A stretch of 64,000 nt of DNA from Microbulbifer donghaiensis (GTDB lineage Bacteria; Pseudomonadota; Gammaproteobacteria; Pseudomonadales; Cellvibrionaceae). The position numbers and the translations under genes were made by a program. Below are positions 42,873 through 51,189 of the stretch, one piece after another (the first letter of the stretch is position 1; every line of letters begins with the position of its first letter). The stretch lies in assembly GCF_900129095.1 (NCBI RefSeq), contig NZ_FQVA01000003.1:62001-126000 (forward strand), given 5' to 3'. Below the pieces are notes generated by a model. The model saw only the letters and a list, made by a program, of their open reading frames with translations, ran no database searches and was not told where the DNA came from.

Positions 42873-44174
42873 CTAGTCGATCAGACCCAGCGCGCGCGGC
42901 AGGTACTCGCTGATTGCCGGGACATAGGTCACCAGGATCAGCACCAGGAACATCATCGCGTACATCGGCAGCAGCGGCCGAATCAGGCTGGTGATGGATG
43001 TCTTGGAAATGCTGGCACCGACAAACAGCACGCTGCCCACCGGCGGGGTACACAGGCCAATACACAGGTTCAGGATCATCACGATACCGAACTGCAGCGG
43101 CGACATGCCCAGCTCGGTCACCACCGGCAGGAAAATCGGTGTGAAGATCAGCACCGCCGGCGTCATGTCCATAAAGGCGCCGACGGCCAGCAGGATCAGG
43201 TTGATGGTCAACAGGATCAGCAGCGGGTTGTCACTGATGGTGATCAGTGCCTGGCTGATGGTCTGCGGAATATTTTCGTAGGACAGGATCCAGGACATGG
43301 CCGATGACGCGGCGATCAGGAACATCACGATCGCGGTGGTTTCCACGGACTTGACCAGAATGCCCGGCAGCTGATTAACCCTGACTTCGCGATACACGAC
43401 TACCGACAGCAGCAGCGAGTAGAGCACCGCGATAGCGCTCGCCTCTGTTGCTGTAAAGAAGCCACTGATAATGCCGCCGATCACCAGCACCACCAGGAAC
43501 AGGCTCGGTATCGCATCCAGGGTTTTCTGCACGGCCTCGCGCCAGGGTGTCACTGCACCGACCGGGTAACCCTTGGCCTTGGCCCAGATGCCGCACACCA
43601 TCATCAGCCCGAGCGCCAGGATCAGCCCGGGCAGGTAACCGGCAATAAACAGCGCGGCGATGGATACACCACCGCTGGCGAGCGAGAAGACGATCAGGAT
43701 ATTGCTGGGCGGAATCAGCAGGCCGGTGGTCGACGAGGCGACAGTTACCGCGGTATTGAAATTCTTGTCGTAACCCTCCTTGTTCATCGACGGAATCATA
43801 AAACCACCGATGGCCGAGGTGGCCGCAACCGCGGAACCGGAGATGGAGCCGAACAGGGTACAGCTGATGATATTCACAAACGCCAGCCCGCCCGGCAGCA
43901 TGCCGACCAGTACCCGCGCGAAGGCGATAATACGCCGGGCGATGCCGCCGCTGCCCATCAGCATGCCGGACAGGATAAAAAACGGAATCGCCAGCAGCGC
44001 AAAACTGTCGATGCCGGTGGCCATACGCTGGGCCATGGTAATCAGCGCGGGCAGCGGATCGATGGTGACCAGCATGGTCAGCAGCGTGGCGATGCCGATA
44101 CTGATGGAAATGGGTACGTGCAGTGCGAGCAGGATCAGGAAACTGATCAGCAGTACGGCGACAGAAATTTCCAT
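42873..44174 (-). CDS. dctM: TRAP transporter large permease (DctM)
   Basis: 433 aa from ATG 44174, with GGAG six bases upstream. It forms about 12 membrane helices of the TRAP large subunit; typical stretches are FFILSGMLMGSGGIARRI, GLAFVNIISCTLFGSISGSAVAATSAIG, IPPSNILIVFSLASGGVSI, ILGSLMDMTP-like text (AVGAFMDMTPAVLIF) and the end GLCTPPVGSVLFVG. It works with DctQ and DctP to import a uronate using the sodium gradient. Last gene of the dctP-dctQ-dctM unit. Confidence 0.93.
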   Translation of the reverse strand: MEISVAVLLISFLILLALHVPISISIGIATLLTMLVTIDPLPALITMAQRMATGIDSFALLAIPFFILSGMLMGSGGIARRIIAFARVLVGMLPGGLAFVNIISCTLFGSISGSAVAATSAIGGFMIPSMNKEGYDKNFNTAVTVASSTTGLLIPPSNILIVFSLASGGVSIAALFIAGYLPGLILALGLMMVCGIWAKAKGYPVGAVTPWREAVQKTLDAIPSLFLVVLVIGGIISGFFTATEASAIAVLYSLLLSVVVYREVRVNQLPGILVKSVETTAIVMFLIAASSAMSWILSYENIPQTISQALITISDNPLLILLTINLILLAVGAFMDMTPAVLIFTPIFLPVVTELGMSPLQFGIVMILNLCIGLCTPPVGSVLFVGASISKTSITSLIRPLLPMYAMMFLVLILVTYVPAISEYLPRALGLID

Positions 44175-44184
44175 ATTGATCTCC

Positions 44185-44712
44185 TTACACCTGACCCTGG
44201 GCTGACGCCATTTCTGTGGACTGCGGGCTGTCGTCGATGGCCGCACTTTTTCCGCTCAGAACCTGAACCAGTTGATCCGCACTGAACAGGCAGATCAGCG
44301 TGCCGGACAGCGGAATAACGCTGTACACATAGCCCATCGGGATACTCAGTGCGGCGGAGAGCTGATTCAGTTCGAAGGTGAGCATGACCAGCTGTATACC
44401 GCCAAACACCATTGTGGCGGCGGCAAACACGAAGCACATGGAGATGGTCAGTAGCTGCACTTTACGGCGCAGACCTTCCGGCAACGCGTTGGTCAGCAGG
44501 TCGATGCCGAGATGGGATTTCTTGCGATAGGCATAGGCCGCACCGAGAATGCCGATCCACACCAGCAGGTAGCGGGCCAGTTCCTCGGTATAGGAACTCG
44601 GGCTCATCGGCAGGAAGCGCGTCAGTATCTGCCAGGTGACATCCAGCACCATCAGCGCCAGCAGACCGCCGAGCACCTGCTCCAACAGCCGGTCGATTCG
44701 TTTCATGATCAT
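44185..44712 (-). CDS. dctQ: TRAP transporter small permease (DctQ)
   Basis: 175 aa with four membrane helices: about 12-32, 48-66, 88-110 and 128-150. Family motifs are YTEELARYLLVWIGILGAAYAYRKKSHLGID and the amphipathic linker ALPEGLRRKVQL. Two tandem ATG starts (44712 and 44706) are possible. It lies 10 bp before dctM and 80 bp after dctP. Confidence 0.92.
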   Translation of the reverse strand: MIMKRIDRLLEQVLGGLLALMVLDVTWQILTRFLPMSPSSYTEELARYLLVWIGILGAAYAYRKKSHLGIDLLTNALPEGLRRKVQLLTISMCFVFAAATMVFGGIQLVMLTFELNQLSAALSIPMGYVYSVIPLSGTLICLFSADQLVQVLSGKSAAIDDSPQSTEMASAQGQV

Positions 44713-44792
44713 CGCTGCGTTACCTTTTTATATTTATTCGGTAGTCGCTGTGCGGAGGCCGCTATCGGCTGACTCCGCAAAGAATTTTTTAG

Positions 44793-45776
44793 TTATTGGA
44801 TCTCGGCAATTTGCGCCAGCAGTGCGCCGACTTCAGTGCCTTCGTAACTCGCGTGCAGAGGCTGCACCGCATCGATAAACGGTTGCTTGTCCGGGTAGAT
44901 CACCTGCACCCCTGCTGCCTCGACGGCGGCGAGGGATTCACGCGTGGACTCCTGCCACAATGTGCGCTGGTAGGCGACGGCCTCGTCCACCGCTAGCTGC
45001 AGCCAGGCCTGTTGCTCGGGGTTGAGCTTTTTCCAGATTTCGGAACTGATCAGCAGCATGTCCGGCACATAGGTGTGCTCGTCCAGCGTGTAATACTTGG
45101 AGACTTCGTAGTGCTTGGACAGGTAGAAACTGGGCGGATTGTTTTCCGCTCCGTTGACGACGCCCTGCTGCAGCGCCGTGTACAGTTCGCCCCAGCTCAC
45201 CGGCGTCGCCGCGCCGCCGAGGGTGTTGACCATCTTGATGGCGGTCTGGCTGTTCTGCACACGAATTTTCAGGCCGTTCAGGTCCGCCGGCGTGTGAATG
45301 GGTTTGTCGTTGGCGTAGAAACTGCGGCTGCCGGCATCGAAGTAACCGAGGCCGCGCAGGCGCGCGCGCTCGCCGGCCACCAGCAATTCGCGGCCGATAT
45401 CGCTCTGCAGCACTTTCCAGAAGTGATCGGAATCGCGGAACACGTAAGGCAGGTTGAAGATTTTGAGTTCGGGCACGAAGCCCTCCATTGGACTGGCGGA
45501 GACCTTGGTCATCGCCAGGCTGCCGATCTGCAACAGCTCGATCAGCTCGCGCTCGCTACCCAGCTGGCCGCCGGGATAGATATCAATACGCATACTGTCG
45601 CCGGACAGTTCGCGCAGGCGCTGGTCCATAAATTCCATCGCGCGGTGTACGGAATGCTGCTGGTCGAGGGTGTGTGCCAGCTTCAGCACCGTCTGCGACT
45701 GCTCGAATCCACAGCTGCCGACCAACAGCAGCAGCGCCATTACCGCCACCCTGAGTGGCAGAGCTCTCTTCATCAT
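44793..45776 (-). CDS. dctP: TRAP transporter solute-binding protein (DctP), lipid-anchored
   Basis: About 327 aa from ATG 45776; an in-frame GTG three codons upstream is an alternative. The N-terminus ends in the lipobox LVGSC, which is unusual for DctP proteins, which are mostly soluble. Family motifs are LKLAHTLDQQHSVHRAMEFMDQRL, IDIYPGGQLGSERELIELLQIGSL, MTKVSASPMEGFVPEL, KIRVQNSQTAIKMVNTLGGAATPVSWGELYTALQQGVVNGAENN with the conserved Arg of the carboxylate-binding site. It likely binds galacturonate or a close relative. A perfect operator lies 75 bp upstream of the start. Confidence 0.92.
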   Translation of the reverse strand: MMKRALPLRVAVMALLLLVGSCGFEQSQTVLKLAHTLDQQHSVHRAMEFMDQRLRELSGDSMRIDIYPGGQLGSERELIELLQIGSLAMTKVSASPMEGFVPELKIFNLPYVFRDSDHFWKVLQSDIGRELLVAGERARLRGLGYFDAGSRSFYANDKPIHTPADLNGLKIRVQNSQTAIKMVNTLGGAATPVSWGELYTALQQGVVNGAENNPPSFYLSKHYEVSKYYTLDEHTYVPDMLLISSEIWKKLNPEQQAWLQLAVDEAVAYQRTLWQESTRESLAAVEAAGVQVIYPDKQPFIDAVQPLHASYEGTEVGALLAQIAEIQ

Positions 45777-45850
45777 CTCGTGCACCTGCTCTCTATTCTT
45801 ATTGCTACAGGTAGAGCCGGAAGCCTTTTCCGGCTATTCGGCAGACCAAA

Positions 45851-45863
45851 TTGGTCATACCAT
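45851..45863 (-). promoter_or_regulatory. GntR-type operator before dctP
   Basis: TTGGTCATACCAT: TGGT-N3-ACCA palindrome, the pattern expected of FadR-subfamily repressors. It lies between kdgK and the dctPQM unit. Best match in the locus together with the sites at 46942 and 57471. Confidence 0.7.
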
Positions 45864-45908
45864 TCTATAGGCGGGTGCCTCGCACTGCAACGCCGCAACA
45901 GGACCGCT

Positions 45909-46874
45909 TCAGGCGCGCACCAATCGCGCAGGTTGCCCGCCACTGGAAACACCGCAGGCGTACTGGGCGGCCGGAATGATTGCGCCGCGGTGGCGGATGA
46001 CCGCTGCCGCGCAGCGGTTTCCGGCACTGACGGCGGATTCCGGCTCCTCGCCCTGCAGGCGCGCTGCCAGATAGCCGGCATTGAAAGCGTCGCCGGCACC
46101 AGTGGTATCGACAATCTCCGACACCGGGGGCACGGCAATGGCGCTGAGCTCGCCGTCGTAGTGCAGCAACACCGAATCGGCGCCGCGCTTCAGTACCAGC
46201 TCCGCCAGCCGGTAGCGGCCGTTGCGCTCGAGACAACGGCCAGCGTTGCGATCACCCCACAGCGCCTGTTCATCCTCGAAGGTCAGCAGGGCTATGTCCG
46301 TCTGCTCCAGGAAGGCGGCGACGACCTGGCGCGCCTCATCGCGGGAATGCCACAGGCGTGGCCGGTAATTGCTGTCGAAGGCGACGCGGCCACCACCCCG
46401 GCGGAACTCGGCGAGGAATGCTAGTAAGTGCTCACGCGCTTGCGGAGCCATGATAGCCGCCGTGATACCGGAGAGATAGAGGTAATCCATGCCCTGCAGG
46501 TACGACTGCAGCGGCGCGCGCGCATCCGCCTCGGCGAACAGTTCCCGCGCGGGCGACTCACCGCGCCAGTATGTGAACTGGCGCTCGCCGTCGGCGCTGT
46601 TCTGAATGGCGTAGAGACCGGGACAGCGACCGGGCCGCCGAACGATAGCCGAGGTATCGATGCCCTCCAAGCGCATCTGCTCCAGCATCTGCTCGCTGAA
46701 GAGATCGTCGCCCAGCAGGGTGACATAGCCGACCTCGACACCGTTCCGCGCCATATAGACCGCCGTGTTGTAGGTGTCGCCGGCGAAGGACTGCGCCATC
46801 AGCGTCGCTCCTCCGCTCTGCACCTTCTGCGGAGCCAGCTCCACCATTACTTCCCCCACAGCGGCTATCTTCAC
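45909..46874 (-). CDS. kdgK: 2-keto-3-deoxygluconate kinase
   Basis: PfkB-family sugar kinase of about 321 aa. The start is GTG at 46874 (MKIAAVGEVMVEL), with GGAG six bases upstream; an ATG seven codons further up is less well placed. Motifs are SFAGDTYNTAVYMAR (PfkB signature 1 region), VTLLGDDLFSEQM, YLSGITAAIM and the catalytic signature 2 DTTGAGDAFNAGYLAARL. It phosphorylates KDG, the shared product of the KduI/KduD and UxaA branches. A UxaC-facing divergent promoter lies upstream and the TRAP unit follows. The KDPG aldolase that would act next is not in the window. Confidence 0.9.
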   Translation of the reverse strand: MKIAAVGEVMVELAPQKVQSGGATLMAQSFAGDTYNTAVYMARNGVEVGYVTLLGDDLFSEQMLEQMRLEGIDTSAIVRRPGRCPGLYAIQNSADGERQFTYWRGESPARELFAEADARAPLQSYLQGMDYLYLSGITAAIMAPQAREHLLAFLAEFRRGGGRVAFDSNYRPRLWHSRDEARQVVAAFLEQTDIALLTFEDEQALWGDRNAGRCLERNGRYRLAELVLKRGADSVLLHYDGELSAIAVPPVSEIVDTTGAGDAFNAGYLAARLQGEEPESAVSAGNRCAAAVIRHRGAIIPAAQYACGVSSGGQPARLVRA

Positions 46875-46941
46875 GATTTTCTCCTTGTTCCTCATTCTTC
46901 GCTACGGCTCGATCAATTTAGGCCTTACCATAATTGTTGAC

Positions 46942-46952
46942 TGGTATAACCA
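46942..46952. promoter_or_regulatory. GntR-type operator between kdgK and uxaC
   Basis: TGGTATAACCA: TGGT-N3-ACCA with 8 matching arm positions. A further TTATGGTAAGG half-site is at 46921-46932 on the minus strand. It stands between the divergent kdgK and uxaC and can control both. Confidence 0.65.
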
Positions 46953-46981
46953 ATTTTTGGCACCATGGCAACTCCAGACTC

Positions 46982-47029
46982 ATGCTGGGTTTCTCCATGA
47001 CTGACGCGGCCTCCCCGCGTGCCGCGTAA
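46982..47029 (+). CDS. Possible 15-codon leader peptide before the uxaC terminator
   Basis: ATG at 46982 reads MLGFSMTDAASPRAA and stops 4 bp before a strong terminator. A hairpin ACGCGG-CCTCC-CCGCGT lies within its codons and could compete with other structures. No clear ribosome site precedes it. The arrangement suggests transcription attenuation, but no run of regulatory codons is seen, so it is only a candidate. Confidence 0.25.
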   Translation: MLGFSMTDAASPRAA

Positions 47030-47032
47030 GCA

Positions 47033-47061
47033 CCCCGCCCCACAGGGGCGGGGCTTTTTTT
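47033..47061 (+). terminator. Strong intrinsic terminator in the uxaC leader
   Basis: CCCCGCCCC-ACA-GGGGCGGGG followed by CTTTTTTT. It lies about 90 bp before the uxaC start and must act on rightward transcripts, since no leftward gene ends there. It may be an attenuator or the end of a small RNA starting near 46960. Confidence 0.85.
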
Positions 47062-47149
47062 GCGCCGGACGATTTACCCACGGCCATACTTGCCGGATCG
47101 ATACCGCGTTATTCTTTGTAGATAGAGCCAATAAGAAGAGTACAGCCCT

Positions 47150-48565
47150 ATGACACGCCCTCTGCAACTGCACCCCGATCGCCTGTTTCCGGCCGACTCA
47201 CTCAGCCGAGATATCGCGCGCAAGCTCTACGAGAGCGTCAAGGATCTGCCGATCATCAGCCCGCACGGCCACACGGATCCTTCCTGGTTCGCCGACAACC
47301 TGCCGTTCGGCAACCCGGCCGAGCTGCTGATCAAACCGGACCACTATGTATTCCGTATGCTCTACAGTCAGGGGGTACCGCTGGAAAGTCTCGGCATCCC
47401 CAGTCGCGACGGCACGCCGGTGGAAGCCGACCCGCGCGCTATCTGGCAGCGCTTTGCCGATAACTATTACCTCTTCCGCGGCACGCCCTCGCGCATGTGG
47501 CTGGATACCGTCTTCCACGACGTGTTCGAACTGGATGTGGCGCTGGACGGCCACACGGCGGAACTCTATTACGAGCGCATCGACAGCTGCCTGAAAAAAC
47601 CCGAATTCCTGCCGCGCGCATTGTTCGAGCGTTTCAATATCGAGGTCATCGCCACCACCGAGTCGCCACTGGACGATCTGCGCCATCACCAGAAAATTCT
47701 CGACAGCGGCTGGAATGGCCGCGTCATTACCGCCTATCGCCCCGATCCGGTACTGGATCCGGACTACGAGGGCTTTGCCGACAATCTGCGCCAACTGGCG
47801 GAAATTACTGGCGAGGACACCAGTAATTACGCCGGCTACCTGGCCGCGCTGCGCAACCGCCGCGAGTTCTTCAAGCAGATGGGCGCCACCTCCACCGACC
47901 ACGGCCACCCCACCGCGACAACCGCCAACCTGGAACGGGCAGAAGCGAAAGCGCTGTTTGCACGGGTGCGCGAGGGCAATGCCACTGCAGAGGACGCTGA
48001 ACTGTTCCGCGGCCAGATGCTGACGGAAATGGCGCGCATGAGTATCGACGACGGGCTGGTGATGCAGATTCACCCGGGCTCGGTGCGCAATCACAACCCG
48101 CTGGTGTTCGAACGCTACGGCCGCGACAAGGGTGCGGATATTCCGTCGCGCACCGACTATGTCCACGCGCTGCGCCCGCTGCTGGAAGCGGTCGGCAACG
48201 AGCCGGGCCTCACCATCATTCTGTTCACACTCGACGAGACCAGCTACAGCCGCGAGCTGGCACCGCTGGCCGGTCACTACCCGGCACTGAAACTCGGGCC
48301 GTCCTGGTGGTTCCACGACAGCCCCGAGGGCATGCGCCGTTTCCGCGAACAGGTCACGGAGACCGCCGGTTTCTACAATACCGTAGGCTTTAACGATGAC
48401 ACCCGCGCATTCCTGTCCATCCCGGCGCGCCACGATGTCGCGCGGCGTATGGACTGCGGTTTCCTCGCGCAACTGGTGACCGATCACCGCCTGACGGAAG
48501 ACGAGGCGTTTGAACTGGCGCACGACCTCAGTTACACGCTAGCCAAGCGCGCCTACAAACTGTAG
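47150..48565 (+). CDS. uxaC: Uronate (glucuronate/galacturonate) isomerase
   Basis: 471 aa, usual length. Converts D-galacturonate to tagaturonate and D-glucuronate to fructuronate. The amidohydrolase-like metal motif is SPHGHTDPSWF (His-x-His). Other conserved regions are YRMLYSQGVP-like text, ATTESPLDDLRHH, PDPVLDPDYEGF, STDHGHPTATT, MQIHPGSVRNHN, IILFTLDETSYSRELAPLAG and the end LAHDLSYTLAKRAYKL. AAGAAGAG precedes the start at normal spacing. It forms a pair with the reductase gene 53 bp downstream. Confidence 0.95.
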   Translation: MTRPLQLHPDRLFPADSLSRDIARKLYESVKDLPIISPHGHTDPSWFADNLPFGNPAELLIKPDHYVFRMLYSQGVPLESLGIPSRDGTPVEADPRAIWQRFADNYYLFRGTPSRMWLDTVFHDVFELDVALDGHTAELYYERIDSCLKKPEFLPRALFERFNIEVIATTESPLDDLRHHQKILDSGWNGRVITAYRPDPVLDPDYEGFADNLRQLAEITGEDTSNYAGYLAALRNRREFFKQMGATSTDHGHPTATTANLERAEAKALFARVREGNATAEDAELFRGQMLTEMARMSIDDGLVMQIHPGSVRNHNPLVFERYGRDKGADIPSRTDYVHALRPLLEAVGNEPGLTIILFTLDETSYSRELAPLAGHYPALKLGPSWWFHDSPEGMRRFREQVTETAGFYNTVGFNDDTRAFLSIPARHDVARRMDCGFLAQLVTDHRLTEDEAFELAHDLSYTLAKRAYKL

Positions 48566-48618
48566 CCAGCGCAACAACAATCCAGATCTGCGACAGCGGT
48601 ACCGGGGATACGCAAGCC

Positions 48619-50112
48619 ATGAATCCGACGCTATTGAACAATCACACGCTGGCGCAGTTGCCAGCAACCGTCACCACGCCGAGCTACGGGCGCCGCGAGC
48701 TCAGCGCGGGAATAATTCACCTGGGCATAGGTGCCTTCCACCGCGCGCACCAGGCCTGGTATACCGAGCAGGTGATCGAAGCCGGCGCGCGGGACTGGGG
48801 CATTATCGGTGCCAGCCTGCGCTCACCCACGGTACGGGACCAACTGGCGCCGCAGGACTGCCTATATTCCGTGGTGGAGAAGAGTAACGCGGGTGAAAAA
48901 GTCCGCGTGATCGGCTGTGTGCAGGATGTGCTTGTCGCACCGGAGAGCCCGGCCACCCTGCTGGAGGCGATGGCACAGGAAGATATTCGTATTGTCTCCC
49001 TGACCATTACCGAAAAAGGCTACTGCCACGATCCCGCCAGCGGTGCGCTAAACCTGCAACACCCCGACATCCGTCACGACCTGGACAATCCGCAGGCACC
49101 GAAGAGTGCGCTGGGCTTTATCGTCTATGCCCTGCAGGAACGCAGAAAAAGAGACCTGCCGGGTTTCACGCTGCTGTCCTGCGACAATTTGCCAAACAAC
49201 GGCAAGCTGCTCGAGCGCGTGCTGTTCGAATTTGCCGAGCAGGTGGATGCGGAACTCGCCGGCTGGATCCGGGAGAATACCCGCTGCCCCTGCACTATGA
49301 TCGATCGCATAGTGCCGGCCACCACGGACGCCGACCGCGACGCGCTGCAGGCGATACTCGGTGTGCGCGACAACGCGGCGGTGATGGCGGAGCCTTTCAG
49401 CCAGTGGGTGATCGAGGACAATTTTCTGCGCGGCCGCCCGGAGTGGGATAGCGCCGGCGCAACCTTTGTCGAAGATGTGGAAGCCTATGAGCTGCTCAAG
49501 CTGCGCCTGCTCAACGGCTGTCATTCACTGCTCGCCTACAGCGGCTATCTCGCTGGTTTCGAGACCATTGCCGATGTAATGGCGGAACCCGCTTTCGCCG
49601 CGATGGCTAATCAGTTTCTCGCCAGCGAGGCCAGCGCCGCCGTCGAGGCGCCACATGGCTTCGATCTGCAGACCTACCGGCAACAGCTGCTGGAGCGCTT
49701 CTCCAACCGCGCGCTGCGCCACCGCACCTGGCAGATTGCCATGGACGGTTCGCAGAAGATTCCGCAGCGCTGGCTCGGTACGCTGCGCCACCAGCTGGAG
49801 AGCGGCGGCTCCATCGAACTGCTGACTTTTGCCCTCGCCTGCTGGATACGCTATGTGTCAGCGGTGGACGATGCCGGCAACCCGATCGAAGTTTCCGATC
49901 CACTGGCGCGGGAGATGAAGGCCATCTGCGACGCGCATCGCGACAAGCCGAAGGAACTGGCCGGCGCCTTCCTGCAGTTTGCCGCTGTATTCGGCAGCGA
50001 TCTGCAGCACAGCCAGCGGCTGCAACAGGCACTCACTACCTGGCTCACCTCCATTGGCAAGCACGGTGTACTCAGTACCGTGCGTATGCAAATGGAAAAG
50101 AGCGTCGCCTAA
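48619..50112 (+). CDS. uxuB: Mannitol dehydrogenase-family fructuronate reductase (UxuB-type)
   Basis: 497 aa, NAD-dependent oxidoreductase. The N-terminal Rossmann domain has IIHLGIGAFHRAHQAWYTEQV; then VSLTITEKGYCHD, LPGFTLLSCDNLPNNGKLLE, PCTMIDRIVPATT, EPFSQWVIEDNFLRGRPEWDSAGATFV and the catalytic-helix LKLRLLNGCHSLLAYSGYLAG with the Lys-x(4)-Asn-x-x-His pattern. This resembles E. coli UxuB more than UxaB, although the dehydratase encoded nearby is UxaA. It might reduce tagaturonate here; that is a functional question. Co-transcribed with uxaC. Confidence 0.88.
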   Translation: MNPTLLNNHTLAQLPATVTTPSYGRRELSAGIIHLGIGAFHRAHQAWYTEQVIEAGARDWGIIGASLRSPTVRDQLAPQDCLYSVVEKSNAGEKVRVIGCVQDVLVAPESPATLLEAMAQEDIRIVSLTITEKGYCHDPASGALNLQHPDIRHDLDNPQAPKSALGFIVYALQERRKRDLPGFTLLSCDNLPNNGKLLERVLFEFAEQVDAELAGWIRENTRCPCTMIDRIVPATTDADRDALQAILGVRDNAAVMAEPFSQWVIEDNFLRGRPEWDSAGATFVEDVEAYELLKLRLLNGCHSLLAYSGYLAGFETIADVMAEPAFAAMANQFLASEASAAVEAPHGFDLQTYRQQLLERFSNRALRHRTWQIAMDGSQKIPQRWLGTLRHQLESGGSIELLTFALACWIRYVSAVDDAGNPIEVSDPLAREMKAICDAHRDKPKELAGAFLQFAAVFGSDLQHSQRLQQALTTWLTSIGKHGVLSTVRMQMEKSVA

Positions 50113-50118
50113 AAAATA

Positions 50119-50141
50119 TGGGCGGCCATCGGCCGCCCTTA
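50119..50141 (+). terminator. Terminator after the uronate reductase gene
   Basis: GGGCGGCC-ATC-GGCCGCCC stem followed by TTA, 7 bp after the stop. The T run is short. Confidence 0.7.
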
Positions 50142-50190
50142 GAGTGTTGGTAAATCCCGAATTCCGTTCTGAGCAGGTGCGGTGGCGGCC

Positions 50191-50291
50191 AAGCACTAGG
50201 ACGAGTATTTCGAAACGCTGTGAATACATCCCTGTAAGCTCCGGCGGCGACGTCCTGTCGCCGACGGTTCGAAATACTCGCCCTAGCACTT
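50191..50291. repeat. Intergenic inverted-repeat element (MITE/REP-like)
   Basis: Ends AAGCACTAGGACGAGTATTT and the inverse AAATACTCGCCCTAGCACTT pair over about 24 positions with few mismatches. The core is CGCTGTGAATACATCCCTGTAAGCTCC followed by the hairpin CGGCGACG-TCCTG-TCGCCG. It has no coding capacity. Repeats with an ACATCCCTGTA core are common between genes of marine gammaproteobacteria (from memory). It separates two convergent units. Confidence 0.75.
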
Positions 50292-50371
50292 TGCCTTAAT
50301 TTTTGACTCCATACTTTGTCAGCAACCAAAGGGCGGCCATGCGCCACCCCTATTTCACCTTTTCAAACCGA

Positions 50372-51160
50372 CTATTCGTTGGCTGGCTTGCCGATGGTCG
50401 CCAGTATGCCGCCATCGACATAGATGATCTGCCCATTGACGAATTTGCTCGCATCGCTGGACAGGAATACTGCGGTGCCCTGCAAATCTTCCGGATCGCC
50501 CCAGCGGCCCGCCGGCGTGCGATTGATGATGAAGTCGTTGAACGGGTGGCCGTCGACGCGGATTGGCGCCGTCTGGCTGGTGGCAAAATAGCCCGGTCCG
50601 ATACCATTCACCTGAATATTGTGCCGCGCCCACTCAGTGGCCATATTTCGGGTCAGCATTTTCAAACCGCCCTTGGCGGCGGCGTAAGCGGAAACCGAAT
50701 CCCGCCCGAGTTCACTCATCATCGAACAGATGTTGATGACCTTGCCGGCGCGGCGCTCAATCATGCGCCGGACCACCGGGCGCGTCATGGTAAAGACTCC
50801 GGTCAGGTTCGTTTCGATCACCTTGTTCCACTCGGAGAGCTCCATCTCCAGCAATGGCACCCGGCGAATAATGCCGGCGTTGTTGACCAGAATATCGATC
50901 GGGCCCCGCTCCTGTTCGATGACGCCCACCATGTCATTGACGATGCTTTCTTCGGTGACGTCGAACAGATAGCCATGCGCGTCATAGCCTTTTTCGCACA
51001 GTGCCGCCACGGCGCTGTCCAGTTTTTCCCGTGAGGAGTGACCGGTAATAACCAGCCTGGCGCCGGCATTGCCGAGTCCTTCGGCCATGGCCATACCCAG
51101 GCCGTGAGTGGCACCGGTGACCAGGGCAAGCTTGCCCGTGAGATCGAAGAGTGAAGACAT
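50372..51160 (-). CDS. kduD: 2-dehydro-3-deoxy-D-gluconate 5-dehydrogenase
   Basis: 262 aa SDR. Interconverts 2,5-diketo-3-deoxygluconate and KDG with NAD(H). Motifs: FDLTGKLALVTGATHGLGMAMAEGLG (cofactor binding), LVNNAGIIRR, CSMMSELGRDSVSAYAAAKGGLKML (catalytic Ser, Tyr and Lys), and GPGYFATSQT, typical of KduD. Directly downstream of kduI on the same strand (29 bp). Confidence 0.93.
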   Translation of the reverse strand: MSSLFDLTGKLALVTGATHGLGMAMAEGLGNAGARLVITGHSSREKLDSAVAALCEKGYDAHGYLFDVTEESIVNDMVGVIEQERGPIDILVNNAGIIRRVPLLEMELSEWNKVIETNLTGVFTMTRPVVRRMIERRAGKVINICSMMSELGRDSVSAYAAAKGGLKMLTRNMATEWARHNIQVNGIGPGYFATSQTAPIRVDGHPFNDFIINRTPAGRWGDPEDLQGTAVFLSSDASKFVNGQIIYVDGGILATIGKPANE

Positions 51161-51189
51161 TTTCCTTCCCCAGTAATTGCCAGAACCAG

